From NCBI RefSeq assembly GCF_004681125.1, contig NZ_SIHO01000002.1, positions 846,563 through 910,562 on the forward strand: 64,000 nt of DNA, read 5' to 3'. Origin of the DNA: Glacieibacterium arshaanense (GTDB taxonomy: Bacteria > Pseudomonadota > Alphaproteobacteria > Sphingomonadales > Sphingomonadaceae). The translations under genes and the position numbers were made by a program. Below the pieces are notes generated by a model. It searched no databases. It was not told the DNA's origin and saw only the letters and a list, made by a program, of their open reading frames with translations. Positions 51,751 to 61,025 of this stretch are shown here, one piece after another (the first letter of the stretch is position 1; each line of letters starts with the position of its first letter).

Positions 51751-54054
51751 ATGAGCGAGCCTGAAGTCACCTCCGAAACAACGCCCGAAGCCGCACCCGC
51801 CGCGGCGCCGGTCGCCGCGCCCCCACAAGCCAAGCGCGGCACGACGCGCCGCAACATATTGATCGGCACCGGCGCGGTCGGCGGGCTGCTGCTTGGCTAT
51901 GCCGTGTGGCCGCGCAAGCAGCGGCTCAACTGGGTCGCCGGCCCGGACGAATCGCGCATCAACGGCTGGCTCAAGATCGGCACCGATGGCCGCGTCATCG
52001 TCGCCGTGCCGCAGGCCGAAATGGGGCAGGGGGTGTTCACCGCCCTCCCGCAGATCCTCGCCGACGAACTCGGTGCCGACTGGAACACCGTCGGCGTCGA
52101 ACCCGCACCACTCAACCCGGTCTACGCCAATCGCGGCATGGCGGCCGATGCCACCGCCAAGATGCCGGCGCTGTTTCGCGGCATTGCCAACTGGGGCATC
52201 GGCGAGGTCATGAGCCGCTTCGAGGTCCAGCTCACCGGCGGCAGCAGCTCGGTGCGCGCCTATGAACCAACGCTGCGGCTCGCCGGCGCCGCCGCGCGCG
52301 AGATGCTGTGCAAGGCTGCCGCGCGGCGCTGGGATGCCGACTGGGAAGACCTCGACACTGCCAACGGCTTCGTCATCTACAAGGCCAACCGCATCCGCTT
52401 CGCCGACATCGCGGGCGAAGCCGCCCAGGAAGACATGCCGAGCGAGCCGAAGCTGCGCAGCCCGGCGAAAAACCGTCTGATGGGCAAATCCGCTCCGCGC
52501 ATCGACATTCCCGCCAAGACCAACGGCAGCGCCCGTTTCGGCATCGATGTCCGCATCCCCGGGCTGGTCTATGCCGCGGTGCGTTCGGGGCCGACGGGTG
52601 ACCCGGCGCTGACCGGCGCGAACGTCGCCGCAGCCCGCGCTGTGCCGGGCGTGCTTGACGTCGTCAAGGGACCGAGCTGGGTTGCGGTCGTCGGCACCAG
52701 CTGGTGGCTCGCCAACAACGCGCTCGATGCCGCCGCGCCGCAGTTCGCCGCGCAGCCCAAGCCCGCCGGGCCGTGGATGGCAAAGGCGCTGCACGACGGC
52801 CTCGATACCGGTGAAATCGCCGTCGCGCAGGATGAAGGCGATGCTGCAGCATTGCTCGCCAAGCCCGGGACCATCACTGCGACCTACAGCGTGCCGTTCC
52901 TCGCGCACGCCTGCCTTGAGCCGATGAACGCCACTGCGCGCATCACCGATGGCCATGTCGAAGTCTGGGCGCCGACGCAGTCGCTGACGCTCGCGACCTG
53001 GGCAGTGTCGCGCGCGCTTGGCATCGAAGACAAGGACGTCACCGTCTATCCGACGCTGCTCGGCGGCGGCTTCGGGCGCAAGGTCGAGGTCGATTGCATC
53101 GTCCAGGCGGCGCTGATCGCGCGTGCCACCAAGCGCCCGGTGCAGCTGATCTATAGCCGCGCCGAAGACATTGCACAGGACAAGTTTCGCCCCGCCGCGG
53201 TGGCGCGGATGCGCGGCCAGCTCGAAACTACCGCCGCCGGCAAGCGTGTCGGCGCCTGGGGCGCGCGCATCGCGGTGCCCGACCCGGCGTGGGCGGTGAT
53301 GCGCCGCAACATGCCGCGCCTCGCCAGCGACAAGCCCAAAGCCAGCGCCGGCTCGATCGAGGGCGCGTTCGACCAGCCCTATGACCTTGGCGCGGTGCTC
53401 GCCGAACATGCGCTGGTCGACCTGCCGGTGGCATCGGGCATCTGGCGCTCGGTCGGCCACAGCTTCACCGGCTTCTTCGTCGAAAGCTTCATCGACGAGC
53501 TCGCGCATGCCGCCGGCGCCGACCCATTCGCGTTCCGGCTGGCGCTGCTCCACAATAGCCCGCGTCATGCCGCGGTGCTACGCGCGGTTATGCGTCTCGG
53601 CGGGCCGCTCGGCATCGTCGAGCCCGGTGTGGCGCGCGGCATCGCGCTGCACGAAAGCTTCGGCAGCATCGTCGCGGTCATCGCCGAAGTCGCCGCCAAG
53701 CCCGGCGAGATCACCGTGCGCCGGCTGTCAGGCGCGATCGATTGCGGGCAGGTCGTCAACCCCGGCATCGTCGCCGCGCAAGTCGAAGGCGCGATGCTGT
53801 TCGGGCTGAGCGCCGCGCTGACGGGCGATATCCAGTTCGAGGGCGGCCACGCCACCGCGACCAACTTCGACGGCGCACCGCTGCTGTCGATGGCGCAGGC
53901 GCCGGCGACGCAGGTCACCATCATGCCCAGCACGGCACCGCCCGGCGGCGTCGGTGAACCCGGCACGCCGCCAGTCGCCCCTGCCGTCGCCAATGCGCTG
54001 TTCGCGGCGACCGGCAAACGCATCCGCGACCTGCCGCTCATCGGCAAGGTCTGA
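51751..54054 (+). CDS. Molybdopterin-binding subunit of an IorB/xanthine dehydrogenase-type oxidoreductase
   Basis: A 767-residue large subunit like IorB (isoquinoline 1-oxidoreductase) and related aldehyde dehydrogenases. The N-terminus has an Ala/Pro stretch, then TTRRNILIGTGAVGGLLLGY, a twin-arginine or membrane anchor. Molybdopterin contacts include QAEMGQGVFTALPQIL near residue 90 and LLGGGFGRK near 433; GGVGEPGTPPVAP near 733 carries the catalytic Glu. No 2Fe-2S subunit (IorA) is nearby. It sits between nadC and hemH, which overlaps its stop by one base. The maturation genes at 29.8-33.1 kb may serve it. Confidence 0.82.
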   Translation: MSEPEVTSETTPEAAPAAAPVAAPPQAKRGTTRRNILIGTGAVGGLLLGYAVWPRKQRLNWVAGPDESRINGWLKIGTDGRVIVAVPQAEMGQGVFTALPQILADELGADWNTVGVEPAPLNPVYANRGMAADATAKMPALFRGIANWGIGEVMSRFEVQLTGGSSSVRAYEPTLRLAGAAAREMLCKAAARRWDADWEDLDTANGFVIYKANRIRFADIAGEAAQEDMPSEPKLRSPAKNRLMGKSAPRIDIPAKTNGSARFGIDVRIPGLVYAAVRSGPTGDPALTGANVAAARAVPGVLDVVKGPSWVAVVGTSWWLANNALDAAAPQFAAQPKPAGPWMAKALHDGLDTGEIAVAQDEGDAAALLAKPGTITATYSVPFLAHACLEPMNATARITDGHVEVWAPTQSLTLATWAVSRALGIEDKDVTVYPTLLGGGFGRKVEVDCIVQAALIARATKRPVQLIYSRAEDIAQDKFRPAAVARMRGQLETTAAGKRVGAWGARIAVPDPAWAVMRRNMPRLASDKPKASAGSIEGAFDQPYDLGAVLAEHALVDLPVASGIWRSVGHSFTGFFVESFIDELAHAAGADPFAFRLALLHNSPRHAAVLRAVMRLGGPLGIVEPGVARGIALHESFGSIVAVIAEVAAKPGEITVRRLSGAIDCGQVVNPGIVAAQVEGAMLFGLSAALTGDIQFEGGHATATNFDGAPLLSMAQAPATQVTIMPSTAPPGGVGEPGTPPVAPAVANALFAATGKRIRDLPLIGKV

Positions 54055-55100
54055 TGGCGGCGATACTGCCCGACGGCCACCCGCCGGTACTGACACCGCG
54101 CGTCGGCGTGCTGCTGGTCAACCTCGGCACGCCCGACGCCCCCGACCGCGCCAGCGTCAAACGCTATCTCGCCGAATTCCTGTCGGACCCGCGCGTTGTC
54201 GAAATTCCGCAGTTCCTTTGGCAGATAATCCTGCGCGGCTTCATCCTCAACACCCGCCCCAGCAAGACCGCAGCGAACTACGCCAAGATTTGGGAGGGCG
54301 GCAGCCCCGACGCTTCGGGTGCCATTATTGGCGGCGAATCGCCACTGCGCCGCATCACCCGCGAACAAGCGTCAGCGATGACCGCGCACTTCGGTGACGG
54401 CGTCATCGTCGAATGGGCGATGCGATATGGCAATCCGTCGATTCCGGAACGCCTTGCCGCACTCAAGGCCGCCGGCTGCGACCGCATCCTGATCGCGCCG
54501 CTCTACCCGCAATACTCGTCGGCGACGACGGGGACGGTCAACGACAAGGTCTTCGAAACGCTGCAGGACTGGCGCTGGCAGCCGGCGTTGCGCACGCTGC
54601 CGCCGTACCATGATGACCCGGCGCATATTGCTGCGCTCGCGACCTCGGTGCGCGAACAGCTTGCCGGGCTCGATTTCCGCCCCGATCTGCTGCTGGCGTC
54701 GTTCCACGGCATGCCGGCGCGCACTCTCGAACTCGGCGACCCCTATCACTGCCAGTGTGCCAAGACCGCGCGCCTGCTCGGCGAGGCGCTCGATGTGCCG
54801 GTGCAGATGAGCTTCCAGTCGCGGCTTGGACGCGCCGAATGGCTCAAGCCCTATACCGACAAGACGCTCGCCGATTTACCGGGGCAGGGCGTGCGCAAGC
54901 TGGCGGTGATTTCGCCGGGATTTTCCGCGGACAATCTCGAAACGCTCGAGGAAATCGCGCTGCAGGGGCGCGAGACATTCTTTGAGGCTGGTGGCGAGGC
55001 CTTCGCCTATTTGTCCTGCCTCAACGCCGATGCCGCGGGGCTCAAAATGCTCGCAGATTTACTCGCGCGCGAACTTGCCGGATGGGTGCCTGCGTCCTAG
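54054..55100 (+). CDS. hemH: Ferrochelatase
   Basis: HemH inserts Fe2+ into protoporphyrin IX at the last step of haem synthesis. The 348-residue protein has VLLVNLGTPDAP near residue 19, APLYPQYSSATTG near 146, and LASFHGMPARTLELGDPY near 210, with the metal-binding His; PGFSADNLETLEEI near 282 is conserved. The ATG overlaps the preceding stop by one base (TGATG), so it is coupled to the molybdo-oxidoreductase gene. Confidence 0.93.
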   Translation: MAAILPDGHPPVLTPRVGVLLVNLGTPDAPDRASVKRYLAEFLSDPRVVEIPQFLWQIILRGFILNTRPSKTAANYAKIWEGGSPDASGAIIGGESPLRRITREQASAMTAHFGDGVIVEWAMRYGNPSIPERLAALKAAGCDRILIAPLYPQYSSATTGTVNDKVFETLQDWRWQPALRTLPPYHDDPAHIAALATSVREQLAGLDFRPDLLLASFHGMPARTLELGDPYHCQCAKTARLLGEALDVPVQMSFQSRLGRAEWLKPYTDKTLADLPGQGVRKLAVISPGFSADNLETLEEIALQGRETFFEAGGEAFAYLSCLNADAAGLKMLADLLARELAGWVPAS

Positions 55101-55133
55101 TCTGCCCAGGTAATCGTTTGGGAGATCGAAGAC

Positions 55134-55856
55134 ATGGCTCGTGTGGCAATCGTGACCGGCGGCACCCGCGGCATCGGCGAGGCGATCAGCCTCGCATTGC
55201 GCGACGCCGGCTATACCGTGGCGGCAAACTATGGCGGCGATGACGCCAAGGCGGCCGAGTTCACCAAGCGCACCGGCATCGCTGCGTACAAATGGAACGT
55301 CGCCGATTTTGCCGCCTGCCAGGCCGGCGTCGCCAAGGTCGAGGCAGATCTCGGCCCTGTCGATGTGCTCGTCAACAACGCCGGCATCACCCGCGACGGC
55401 GTGCTGATGAAAATGACCTACGAGCAGTGGAAAGAAGTCATCGACGTCAACCTCGGCGGCTGCTTCAACATGGCGAAGGCGGTGTTCCCGGGCATGCGCG
55501 ACCGCAAGTTCGGCCGCATTGTCAGCATCGGCTCGATCAACGGCCAGGGCGGCCAGTACGGCCAGGTCAACTATGCCGCGGCCAAGTCGGGCATCCATGG
55601 CTTCACCAAGGCGCTGGCGCAGGAAGGCGCGCGTGCCGGCATCACCGTCAACGCCATCGCACCGGGCTATATCGATACCGACATGGTCGCCGCGGTGCCC
55701 GCCGACGTCCTTGAAAAGATCGTCGCCAAGATCCCCGTCGGACGGCTCGGCAAGGCCAGTGAAATCGCGCGCGGCGTGATGTTCCTGGTGGGTGACGATG
55801 CCGGCTTTGTCACCGGCTCGACAATGTCGATCAACGGCGGGCAGCACATGTACTGA
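55134..55856 (+). CDS. phaB: Acetoacetyl-CoA reductase
   Basis: A 240-residue short-chain dehydrogenase that reduces acetoacetyl-CoA to (R)-3-hydroxybutyryl-CoA for polyhydroxybutyrate synthesis. It has the NADPH motif GGTRGIGEAIS near residue 9, NNAGITRDGVLMKM near 82, SINGQGGQYGQVNYAAAKSG near 135 with the Tyr and Lys of the active site, and a C-terminal SINGGQHMY. FabG is the closest alternative, but the length and GGQHMY end fit PhaB. The ribosome binding site GGGAG precedes the ATG. No phaC or phaA is present. Confidence 0.83.
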   Translation: MARVAIVTGGTRGIGEAISLALRDAGYTVAANYGGDDAKAAEFTKRTGIAAYKWNVADFAACQAGVAKVEADLGPVDVLVNNAGITRDGVLMKMTYEQWKEVIDVNLGGCFNMAKAVFPGMRDRKFGRIVSIGSINGQGGQYGQVNYAAAKSGIHGFTKALAQEGARAGITVNAIAPGYIDTDMVAAVPADVLEKIVAKIPVGRLGKASEIARGVMFLVGDDAGFVTGSTMSINGGQHMY

Positions 55857-55879
55857 TGCGGCTGGGTGGTTGACCGCTG

Positions 55880-56110
55880 ATGTCGCGCCAGTCCGGCCTC
55901 GTCAAAGGCTCGGTCAAGATTGCCGGTCACGCCACCTCGATCAGCCTCGAACCGCTGTTCTGGACGGCACTGCGCGAAGCGGCCGCCGCCGATGCGCGGC
56001 CGCTCAGTGTCATCATCACCGAAATCGACGAGGCGCGGACGACCAATCTGTCCTCGGCAATTCGCGTCTGGCTGTTCGAGCGCGCCCGCGCGCAGTCTGT
56101 CCGCGACTAG
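55880..56110 (+). CDS. Ribbon-helix-helix domain protein
   Basis: A 76-residue protein with an RHH_4-type fold (HATSISLEPLFWTALREAAAADARPLSVIITEID), followed by SSAIRVWLFERARA. It probably binds DNA as a dimer, although some members of the family have other roles. It follows phaB by 23 bases and overlaps the convergent DUF924 gene by four bases. Confidence 0.78.
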   Translation: MSRQSGLVKGSVKIAGHATSISLEPLFWTALREAAAADARPLSVIITEIDEARTTNLSSAIRVWLFERARAQSVRD

Positions 56111-56658
56111 AACCGCGCTTCGGGTGAGGCGAGCCATGCGGCTTCCGCCGGGGTCGTCGTTCGCCCCAGCGCCGCGTTGCGGGACGGGAAGCGCTTGAAT
56201 CGCGCGATGACGTCGCGGTGGGCTTGCGCGAATTGCAGCGCATCGGCGTCACCCAGCGCTTCGAACAGCGCTACCGACCGTGCCTGGCTGACCTTGTCCT
56301 CGCCGTGCATGAACGGCAGGTAGAGGAACTGGCGTTGCTTCGTCGTCAGCACCGCCTCGTCGCCACGCTCGATCGCCAGCTCGGCAAGCGCCTGCGCCTT
56401 GCCGTCCTGCGCGAACGCCGCCGCGCTGCCGCGAAACAGGTTGCGGGAGAACTGGTCGAGCACGATCACCGCCGCCAGCCGCTGCTGCGGCGTCGCGCGC
56501 CAGTCGGGTGTCACGCGCCGCGACAGCTCGGCATGTAGCGCGCCGAAGCGCTCGGCAATCGCCGCATCGAGCCCGGCGTCGCGCGCAAAGTGCAGCGCCG
56601 GCGGCGTCTCTTCGAACCAGAAATGCAGCACTGCTGCAGCTTGCGCGTCGGGGCTCAT
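56107..56658 (-). CDS. DUF924 family protein
   Basis: A 183-residue helical protein of the DUF924 family, with VLHFWFEETPPALHFARD at the N-terminus, LDQFSRNLFRGSAAAFAQD near residue 70 and YLPFMHGEDKVSQ near 115. The fold is TPR-like and the function unknown. Its ATG overlaps the purK stop (ATGA), so it is coupled to the purine genes, and it is convergent with the RHH gene. Confidence 0.85.
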   Translation of the reverse strand: MSPDAQAAAVLHFWFEETPPALHFARDAGLDAAIAERFGALHAELSRRVTPDWRATPQQRLAAVIVLDQFSRNLFRGSAAAFAQDGKAQALAELAIERGDEAVLTTKQRQFLYLPFMHGEDKVSQARSVALFEALGDADALQFAQAHRDVIARFKRFPSRNAALGRTTTPAEAAWLASPEARF

Positions 56659-57728
56659 AGCCAGGTGACGTGCCCCATCTTGCGCCCGGTCTTGACCTCG
56701 CTTTTGCCATACAGGTGCAGGTGCGCGTTGGGGTCGGCGAGCAGCGTCGCCCAGTCATGAACCGCGTCACCGAGCAAATTGGTCATCCGCACGCTCGGCG
56801 CCGTCAGCGCCGGGTTGCCGAGCGGCAGGCCGCAGACGGCGCGGATATGATTTTCGAACTGGCTGACGCGCGCGCCCTCGATCGTCCAATGGCCGCTGTT
56901 GTGGACGCGCGGCGCCATCTCGTTGAACACTGGGCCGTTTTCGGTGGCGAAGAACTCCAGCGTCAACAGCCCGACATAATCGAGCCGTTCAGCAACGCGG
57001 CGCGCCAGTGCCATCGCCTCCGGCGCGTGCGCGGCAATGTCGGCGGGCGCCGGCACCTGACTGGTGGCGAGGATGCCACCGTCGTGGCGGTTGTGCGGCA
57101 CGTCATAGACGCGCGTATCGCCGTCCTGGCCGCGCGCCAGCAGCACCGAAAACTCGCCGTCGAACTGCACGAAGCCTTCGAGGATGCACGACTGTCCGCC
57201 GATGGCCGCCCACGCCGCCTCGGCTTCGCTGTCAGCGTTGATGCGGACCTGGCCCTTGCCGTCATAGCCCATGCGCCGCGTCTTGAGCAGCGCCGGGGTG
57301 CCGAGCGCATCGAGCGCCATCACCAGCTCGGGCAGGCTGTCGACCGCGCGGTAGGGCGCGGTGGCGCCGCCAAGTTCGTGGACAAAGGCCTTTTCGCTCA
57401 GCCGGTCCTGCGCGATTTCGAGCGCTGCCGCACCGGGCTGCACAGCGACCTTGGTGGCAAGGTGGCGGACACTTGCGACGTCGATGTTTTCAAACTCGAA
57501 CGTCGCAACATCGATCTGCCCGGCAAAGGCGTCGAGCGCGTCGAAATCATCGAACGCCGCGCGCGTCACCTGCGCCGCGACATCACCCGCCGGCAGCTCG
57601 GCTTCGGGTGCGAAGATGTGGATGCGGTAGCCCATGTTGGCGGCCGCCAGCGCGAGCATGCGGCCCAACTGGCCGCCGCCCAGAATCCCAATCGTCGAAC
57701 CCGGTGCGATCATCTGGCGTGCGGTCAC
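56655..57728 (-). CDS. purK: N5-carboxyaminoimidazole ribonucleotide synthase
   Basis: PurK carboxylates AIR with ATP and bicarbonate in purine synthesis. The 357-residue ATP-grasp protein has [16 protein letters not shown] near residue 13, [16 protein letters not shown] near 140 and [17 protein letters not shown] near 272. The GTG start at 57728 overlaps the purE stop as GTGA. It acts with purE upstream. Confidence 0.92.
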   Translation of the reverse strand: MTARQMIAPGSTIGILGGGQLGRMLALAAANMGYRIHIFAPEAELPAGDVAAQVTRAAFDDFDALDAFAGQIDVATFEFENIDVASVRHLATKVAVQPGAAALEIAQDRLSEKAFVHELGGATAPYRAVDSLPELVMALDALGTPALLKTRRMGYDGKGQVRINADSEAEAAWAAIGGQSCILEGFVQFDGEFSVLLARGQDGDTRVYDVPHNRHDGGILATSQVPAPADIAAHAPEAMALARRVAERLDYVGLLTLEFFATENGPVFNEMAPRVHNSGHWTIEGARVSQFENHIRAVCGLPLGNPALTAPSVRMTNLLGDAVHDWATLLADPNAHLHLYGKSEVKTGRKMGHVTWL

Positions 57729-58207
57729 TCGGGCGTCTCCGCAACATTTTCAGTTTGCGTTGCGCGCCATGCATCGAGCCGTTCGGCGAGCGCTTCATCG
57801 GTTGTCGCCAGCTGCGCCGCAACGATTAGCGCGGCGTTGGTCGCGCCCGCTGGGCCGATGGCGAGCGTGCCGACTGGAATCCCCGCTGGCATCTGGACAA
57901 TCGACAACAGGCTGTCCATGCCGCTCAACGCCTTCGACTGCACCGGTACGCCGAACACCGGCAGCCGCGTCATCGATGCCACCATGCCCGGCAAATGCGC
58001 CGCGCCGCCGGCACCAGCGATGATCGCGCGCAGGCCGCGTCCGACCGCAGTCGTCGCATAATCCACCAGCCGCGCCGGGGTGCGGTGCGCCGACACAACG
58101 CGCGTCTCATGCGGCACGCCAAGCGCGGTCAAAATGTCGGCAGCGGGCTTCATCGTCGCCCAATCGGACGTGCTGCCCATGATGATACCGACCAGCGGCT
58201 TGTCCAT
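57725..58207 (-). CDS. purE: N5-carboxyaminoimidazole ribonucleotide mutase
   Basis: PurE converts N5-CAIR to CAIR. The 160-residue protein has the class I motifs [28 protein letters not shown] near residue 37 and [11 protein letters not shown] near 67. It is the first gene of purE-purK-DUF924 on the minus strand. An intergenic repeat (R8) lies 76 bases upstream, between it and gpmA. Confidence 0.93.
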   Translation of the reverse strand: MDKPLVGIIMGSTSDWATMKPAADILTALGVPHETRVVSAHRTPARLVDYATTAVGRGLRAIIAGAGGAAHLPGMVASMTRLPVFGVPVQSKALSGMDSLLSIVQMPAGIPVGTLAIGPAGATNAALIVAAQLATTDEALAERLDAWRATQTENVAETPE

Positions 58208-58283
58208 ATTTGCTCCCCAGCAGGAAGCGATGCACCTTAGGGAGGTCAGACCGCTGTTGCAATTGCGTTAGGGAAAAGAGCGT

Positions 58284-58372
58284 GCTGCGCGGGCAGGGGC
58301 TCGTACCTGCACCCACTTGTTTGGGCCGGGGCCACTGATGGGTGCAGGGACAAGTCCCTGCCCGCCGGAGGC
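58284..58372. repeat. Nested palindromic repeat, copy R8
   Basis: Outer left arm degenerate (GCTGCGCGGG), right arm CCCGCCGGAGGC. Inner segments CAGGGGCTCGTACCTG and CAGGGACAAGTCCCTG, imperfectly paired, then TGCACCC with GGGTGCA. The loop is about 28 bases. It is the most decayed full-length copy, and ends two bases beyond the gpmA stop codon. Confidence 0.82.
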
Positions 58373-58374
58373 CC

Positions 58375-59061
58375 TCAGGCGTCCTTCAAATAAAACCGCG
58401 CCCGCGGCTTGAGCGCCTCGTCGAGTTCATAAACCAGCGGCTGGCCGGTCGGGATTTCGAGGTTGGGGATGTCGGCATCCGAAATGCCCGACAAGTGCTT
58501 GACGAGCGCGCGCAGCGAGTTGCCGTGCGCCGAGATGACAACGCGCTTGCCGGCCTTGAGTTCAGGGACGATGACGGCCTCCCAATAGGGCAAGACGCGC
58601 GCGATGGTGTCCTTCAGGCTTTCGGTGGCGGGGACCTTGACGCCGGCATAGCGGCGGTCGTTTGACAGGTCGAATGGCGAGCCGGCCTCCATCGGCGGCG
58701 GCGGCGTGTCGAAGCTGCGGCGCCAGACATGGACTTGCTCGTCGCCGTATTTGGCGGCGGTTTCGGCCTTGTCGAGCCCGGTCAGGCCGCCGTAGTGGCG
58801 CTCGTTGAGGTGCCAGTCCTTGGTCACCGGCAGCCACAGCCGATCCATCTTTTCGAGCACGATGTTGAGCGTCTGGATGGCGCGCGTCTGGACGCTGGTG
58901 AAAGCGACGTCGAAGTCATAGCCCTTGGCCTTGAGCAGCTCGCCAGCGGCGGCCGCTTCGGCGGCGCCCTTTTCGGTGACGCGCACGTCCCACCAACCGG
59001 TGAAGCGGTTTTCGAGGTTCCAGGCGCTCTGGCCGTGACGGATAAGGACGAGTGTCGGCAT
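58375..59061 (-). CDS. gpmA: 2,3-bisphosphoglycerate-dependent phosphoglycerate mutase
   Basis: GpmA interconverts 3- and 2-phosphoglycerate in glycolysis. The 228-residue protein has the phosphohistidine motif [20 protein letters not shown] at the N-terminus, the [14 protein letters not shown] block near residue 83 and [16 protein letters not shown] near 175. The ATG at 59061 has GGAAGAAG upstream; an in-frame ATG five codons earlier is less likely. Confidence 0.93.
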   Translation of the reverse strand: MPTLVLIRHGQSAWNLENRFTGWWDVRVTEKGAAEAAAAGELLKAKGYDFDVAFTSVQTRAIQTLNIVLEKMDRLWLPVTKDWHLNERHYGGLTGLDKAETAAKYGDEQVHVWRRSFDTPPPPMEAGSPFDLSNDRRYAGVKVPATESLKDTIARVLPYWEAVIVPELKAGKRVVISAHGNSLRALVKHLSGISDADIPNLEIPTGQPLVYELDEALKPRARFYLKDA

Positions 59062-59139
59062 ATCTTCTTCCTGCATCCCCGCCCGGCAAGGGAGGGGCGA
59101 CTCGCCGTTAGGCGAGCGGGGGTGGGTAACGGCCAGTCG

Positions 59140-60264
59140 TTAGCGCAAGCTCGGCAGCACTTCCAGCAGCGCCGCAAGGCAATCGCGCCCGAGCAGCTTC
59201 GAACGATCGGGCGACCAGCCGGCAACGGGATCGGGCAGGTCGGCATTGTCCTTGAACGGCATTTCAAGCGTCATCGCCAGGCAGCCGAACTTTTCAGCGA
59301 CGGCGTTGGTGCTCATCGTCAGATTTGCCTTGCCCGGCGGTGCCACCGGATAGCCGATCTTGGTCTGGAAGTCGGGGCTCAGTCGTTCGAGGCTGGCTTC
59401 ATATGCCGCCTGCAAGTCGGTCAGGCGCTTGGTCAGCGACGGGATGCCGTCGAACCCTGCGATGAAGTTATACGGCAGCGCTTCGTCACCATGGACGTCG
59501 AGCGCGAAATCAACGCCGGTGGCGACCATCGCGTTCAGCACATGCAGCACTTCGGGCGAGCGCTCCAGAGTCGGCGCGGCCCATTCACGGTTGAGGTTGG
59601 CGCCCGCAGCGTTGGTGCGCAGGTGCCCGCGGGAAGATCCGTCGGGGTTCATGTTGGGCACGACATGCAGCGTCGTGGCGGCACGCAGCTTGCGCGCGAC
59701 GGGGTCGCTGGGGTCGATCAGCCGTTCCAGCGCGCCTTCCATCCACCATTCGGCCATGCTCTCGCCAGGGTGCTGGCGCGCATACAGCCAGCAGTGCAGC
59801 GGGCCGTTGCCGATGTGCAGGCAGTCGATGTCCTGGCCGTCAAGCGACTGGCCGAGTACCTCGAGCCGTACGCCGGGCGCGCCTGCAACTTCGGCGACGA
59901 GGTCGTGGTGGCGTTCCATGCTGTAGGGGGCGAAGTAGGCGATCCAGATGCTGTCGCCGGCCGGACGGACGCGGATGGTCAGCACGCCGTTCTTGTAGTC
60001 GGTGTCGGTGCGTGTCCAGTCGAGCCGGTCTTCCGAAATGCAGGCGCGGTAGTTCTCCCAGCCGCCCGGATAGGCAGCGCCACCGGCGTTGACGATGCGC
60101 AGCACGCAGTCCTGGTCGGCCGCGCCGGTCAGCCGGAAATGGAACCATTGGTAGAAGTCCGAATGCGCGTCCTTGCGGATTTCGAGCTCGATATCGCCCG
60201 GGCCATTGATGTGGCGCACGATGATGTTGCCGCTGTCGAAGCCAGCCGAAATGGAAATGCTCAA
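59140..60264 (-). CDS. M14-type cytosolic zinc carboxypeptidase
   Basis: A 374-residue carboxypeptidase like the cytosolic M14D (CCP/Nna1-like) group. An N-terminal beta-domain (about 1-125) precedes the peptidase domain; ARQHPGESMAEW near residue 162 provides the zinc His and Glu, NPDGSSRGHLRTNAAGANLNREW near 205 the substrate-binding Arg, and DVHGDE near 250 the third ligand. The start appears to be TTG at 60264, preceded by GAGGA. Bacterial members have unclear substrates, possibly peptides or peptidoglycan fragments. Confidence 0.85.
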   Translation of the reverse strand: MSISISAGFDSGNIIVRHINGPGDIELEIRKDAHSDFYQWFHFRLTGAADQDCVLRIVNAGGAAYPGGWENYRACISEDRLDWTRTDTDYKNGVLTIRVRPAGDSIWIAYFAPYSMERHHDLVAEVAGAPGVRLEVLGQSLDGQDIDCLHIGNGPLHCWLYARQHPGESMAEWWMEGALERLIDPSDPVARKLRAATTLHVVPNMNPDGSSRGHLRTNAAGANLNREWAAPTLERSPEVLHVLNAMVATGVDFALDVHGDEALPYNFIAGFDGIPSLTKRLTDLQAAYEASLERLSPDFQTKIGYPVAPPGKANLTMSTNAVAEKFGCLAMTLEMPFKDNADLPDPVAGWSPDRSKLLGRDCLAALLEVLPSLR

Positions 60265-60305
60265 ATTGTCCTCGCTTTTGAAGCGCCGCGCTGCAGGCCG
60301 CTCGC

Positions 60306-60920
60306 TCAGTTCTTATAGTTGACCGTCTTGCCCGCCGGCCCGGGGAAGTCGCGTAGGAGGTTGCGCGCCAGACCGGGGACCGCGCCGCCCAGCGTGGCCT
60401 CGGGCGTGCCGCTGGTGCCCTGAGAAACGGCGGTGCCTTCCCAGATGACCGTTTGTTCGCTGCGGCGCTTGATCTGCAGCCCGAGTTGGTTGATCGCGAT
60501 GACATTGGTGCCGCCGCCGACGGGTACATTCACTCCGCTGCTGACGCCGACACCGCCGCCGCCGCTGCCGAAGCTGGCACCACCGACGCCGAAGCCGACC
60601 GATACCGGTGAATTGCGCGTCACCGCCTGAAACGTCTGGCCGTAGCTCAGGATGCCGACATATTCGGCCGACAGCAGCGTCGGCACCGGCGTGAAGCCGA
60701 TGGCTGCGAGCTCGTTCGAAACCGTCGCCGCATAGGTGCGGAATTCAAGGTCGTTCGCCTTTGACGGATCTTTGGGTTCGATGAAGATGCTGCCCTTGGC
60801 GATCGGCGTCCCCATGTGGAAGCGCGTCACGTTGGTACCGGTCGGGCCGGTCGTGCAACCGGCCAGAACCAGCAGAGCGGCGGTCGGGGCCAGAAGGCGG
60901 GTGAGGGTGCTGCGCTTCAT
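60306..60920 (-). CDS. DUF4136-like lipoprotein, paralogue 1
   Basis: A 204-residue lipoprotein. Signal peptide and lipobox (VLAGC, Cys at residue 22), then TRFHMGTPIAKGSIFIEPKDP and a Gly-rich loop around residues 110-140 (GGASFGSGGGG). It is similar across its length to the upstream gene at 61026 (TRFHMG, GSI, EFRT, IGF and IKRR are shared), so the two are tandem paralogues. The DUF4136 label is by resemblance; function unknown. ATG at 60920 chosen. Confidence 0.72.
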   Translation of the reverse strand: MKRSTLTRLLAPTAALLVLAGCTTGPTGTNVTRFHMGTPIAKGSIFIEPKDPSKANDLEFRTYAATVSNELAAIGFTPVPTLLSAEYVGILSYGQTFQAVTRNSPVSVGFGVGGASFGSGGGGVGVSSGVNVPVGGGTNVIAINQLGLQIKRRSEQTVIWEGTAVSQGTSGTPEATLGGAVPGLARNLLRDFPGPAGKTVNYKN

Positions 60921-61025
60921 GGGTTCATCCTTGGCATTGTCGTCTCGCGCGCCATTGCCGCACACGGTGCTGGCGCGCGGGCAGTATGGCCTGCCCGCCG
61001 CCGCGCGCCAAGCGAGTCGATGCGC

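Noticed and set aside
7203-58372. Repeats as intrinsic terminators
   Set aside because: Strong stems, but no consistent T run on the strand of the neighbouring gene, so not listed as terminators; 3'-end roles other than this remain open.
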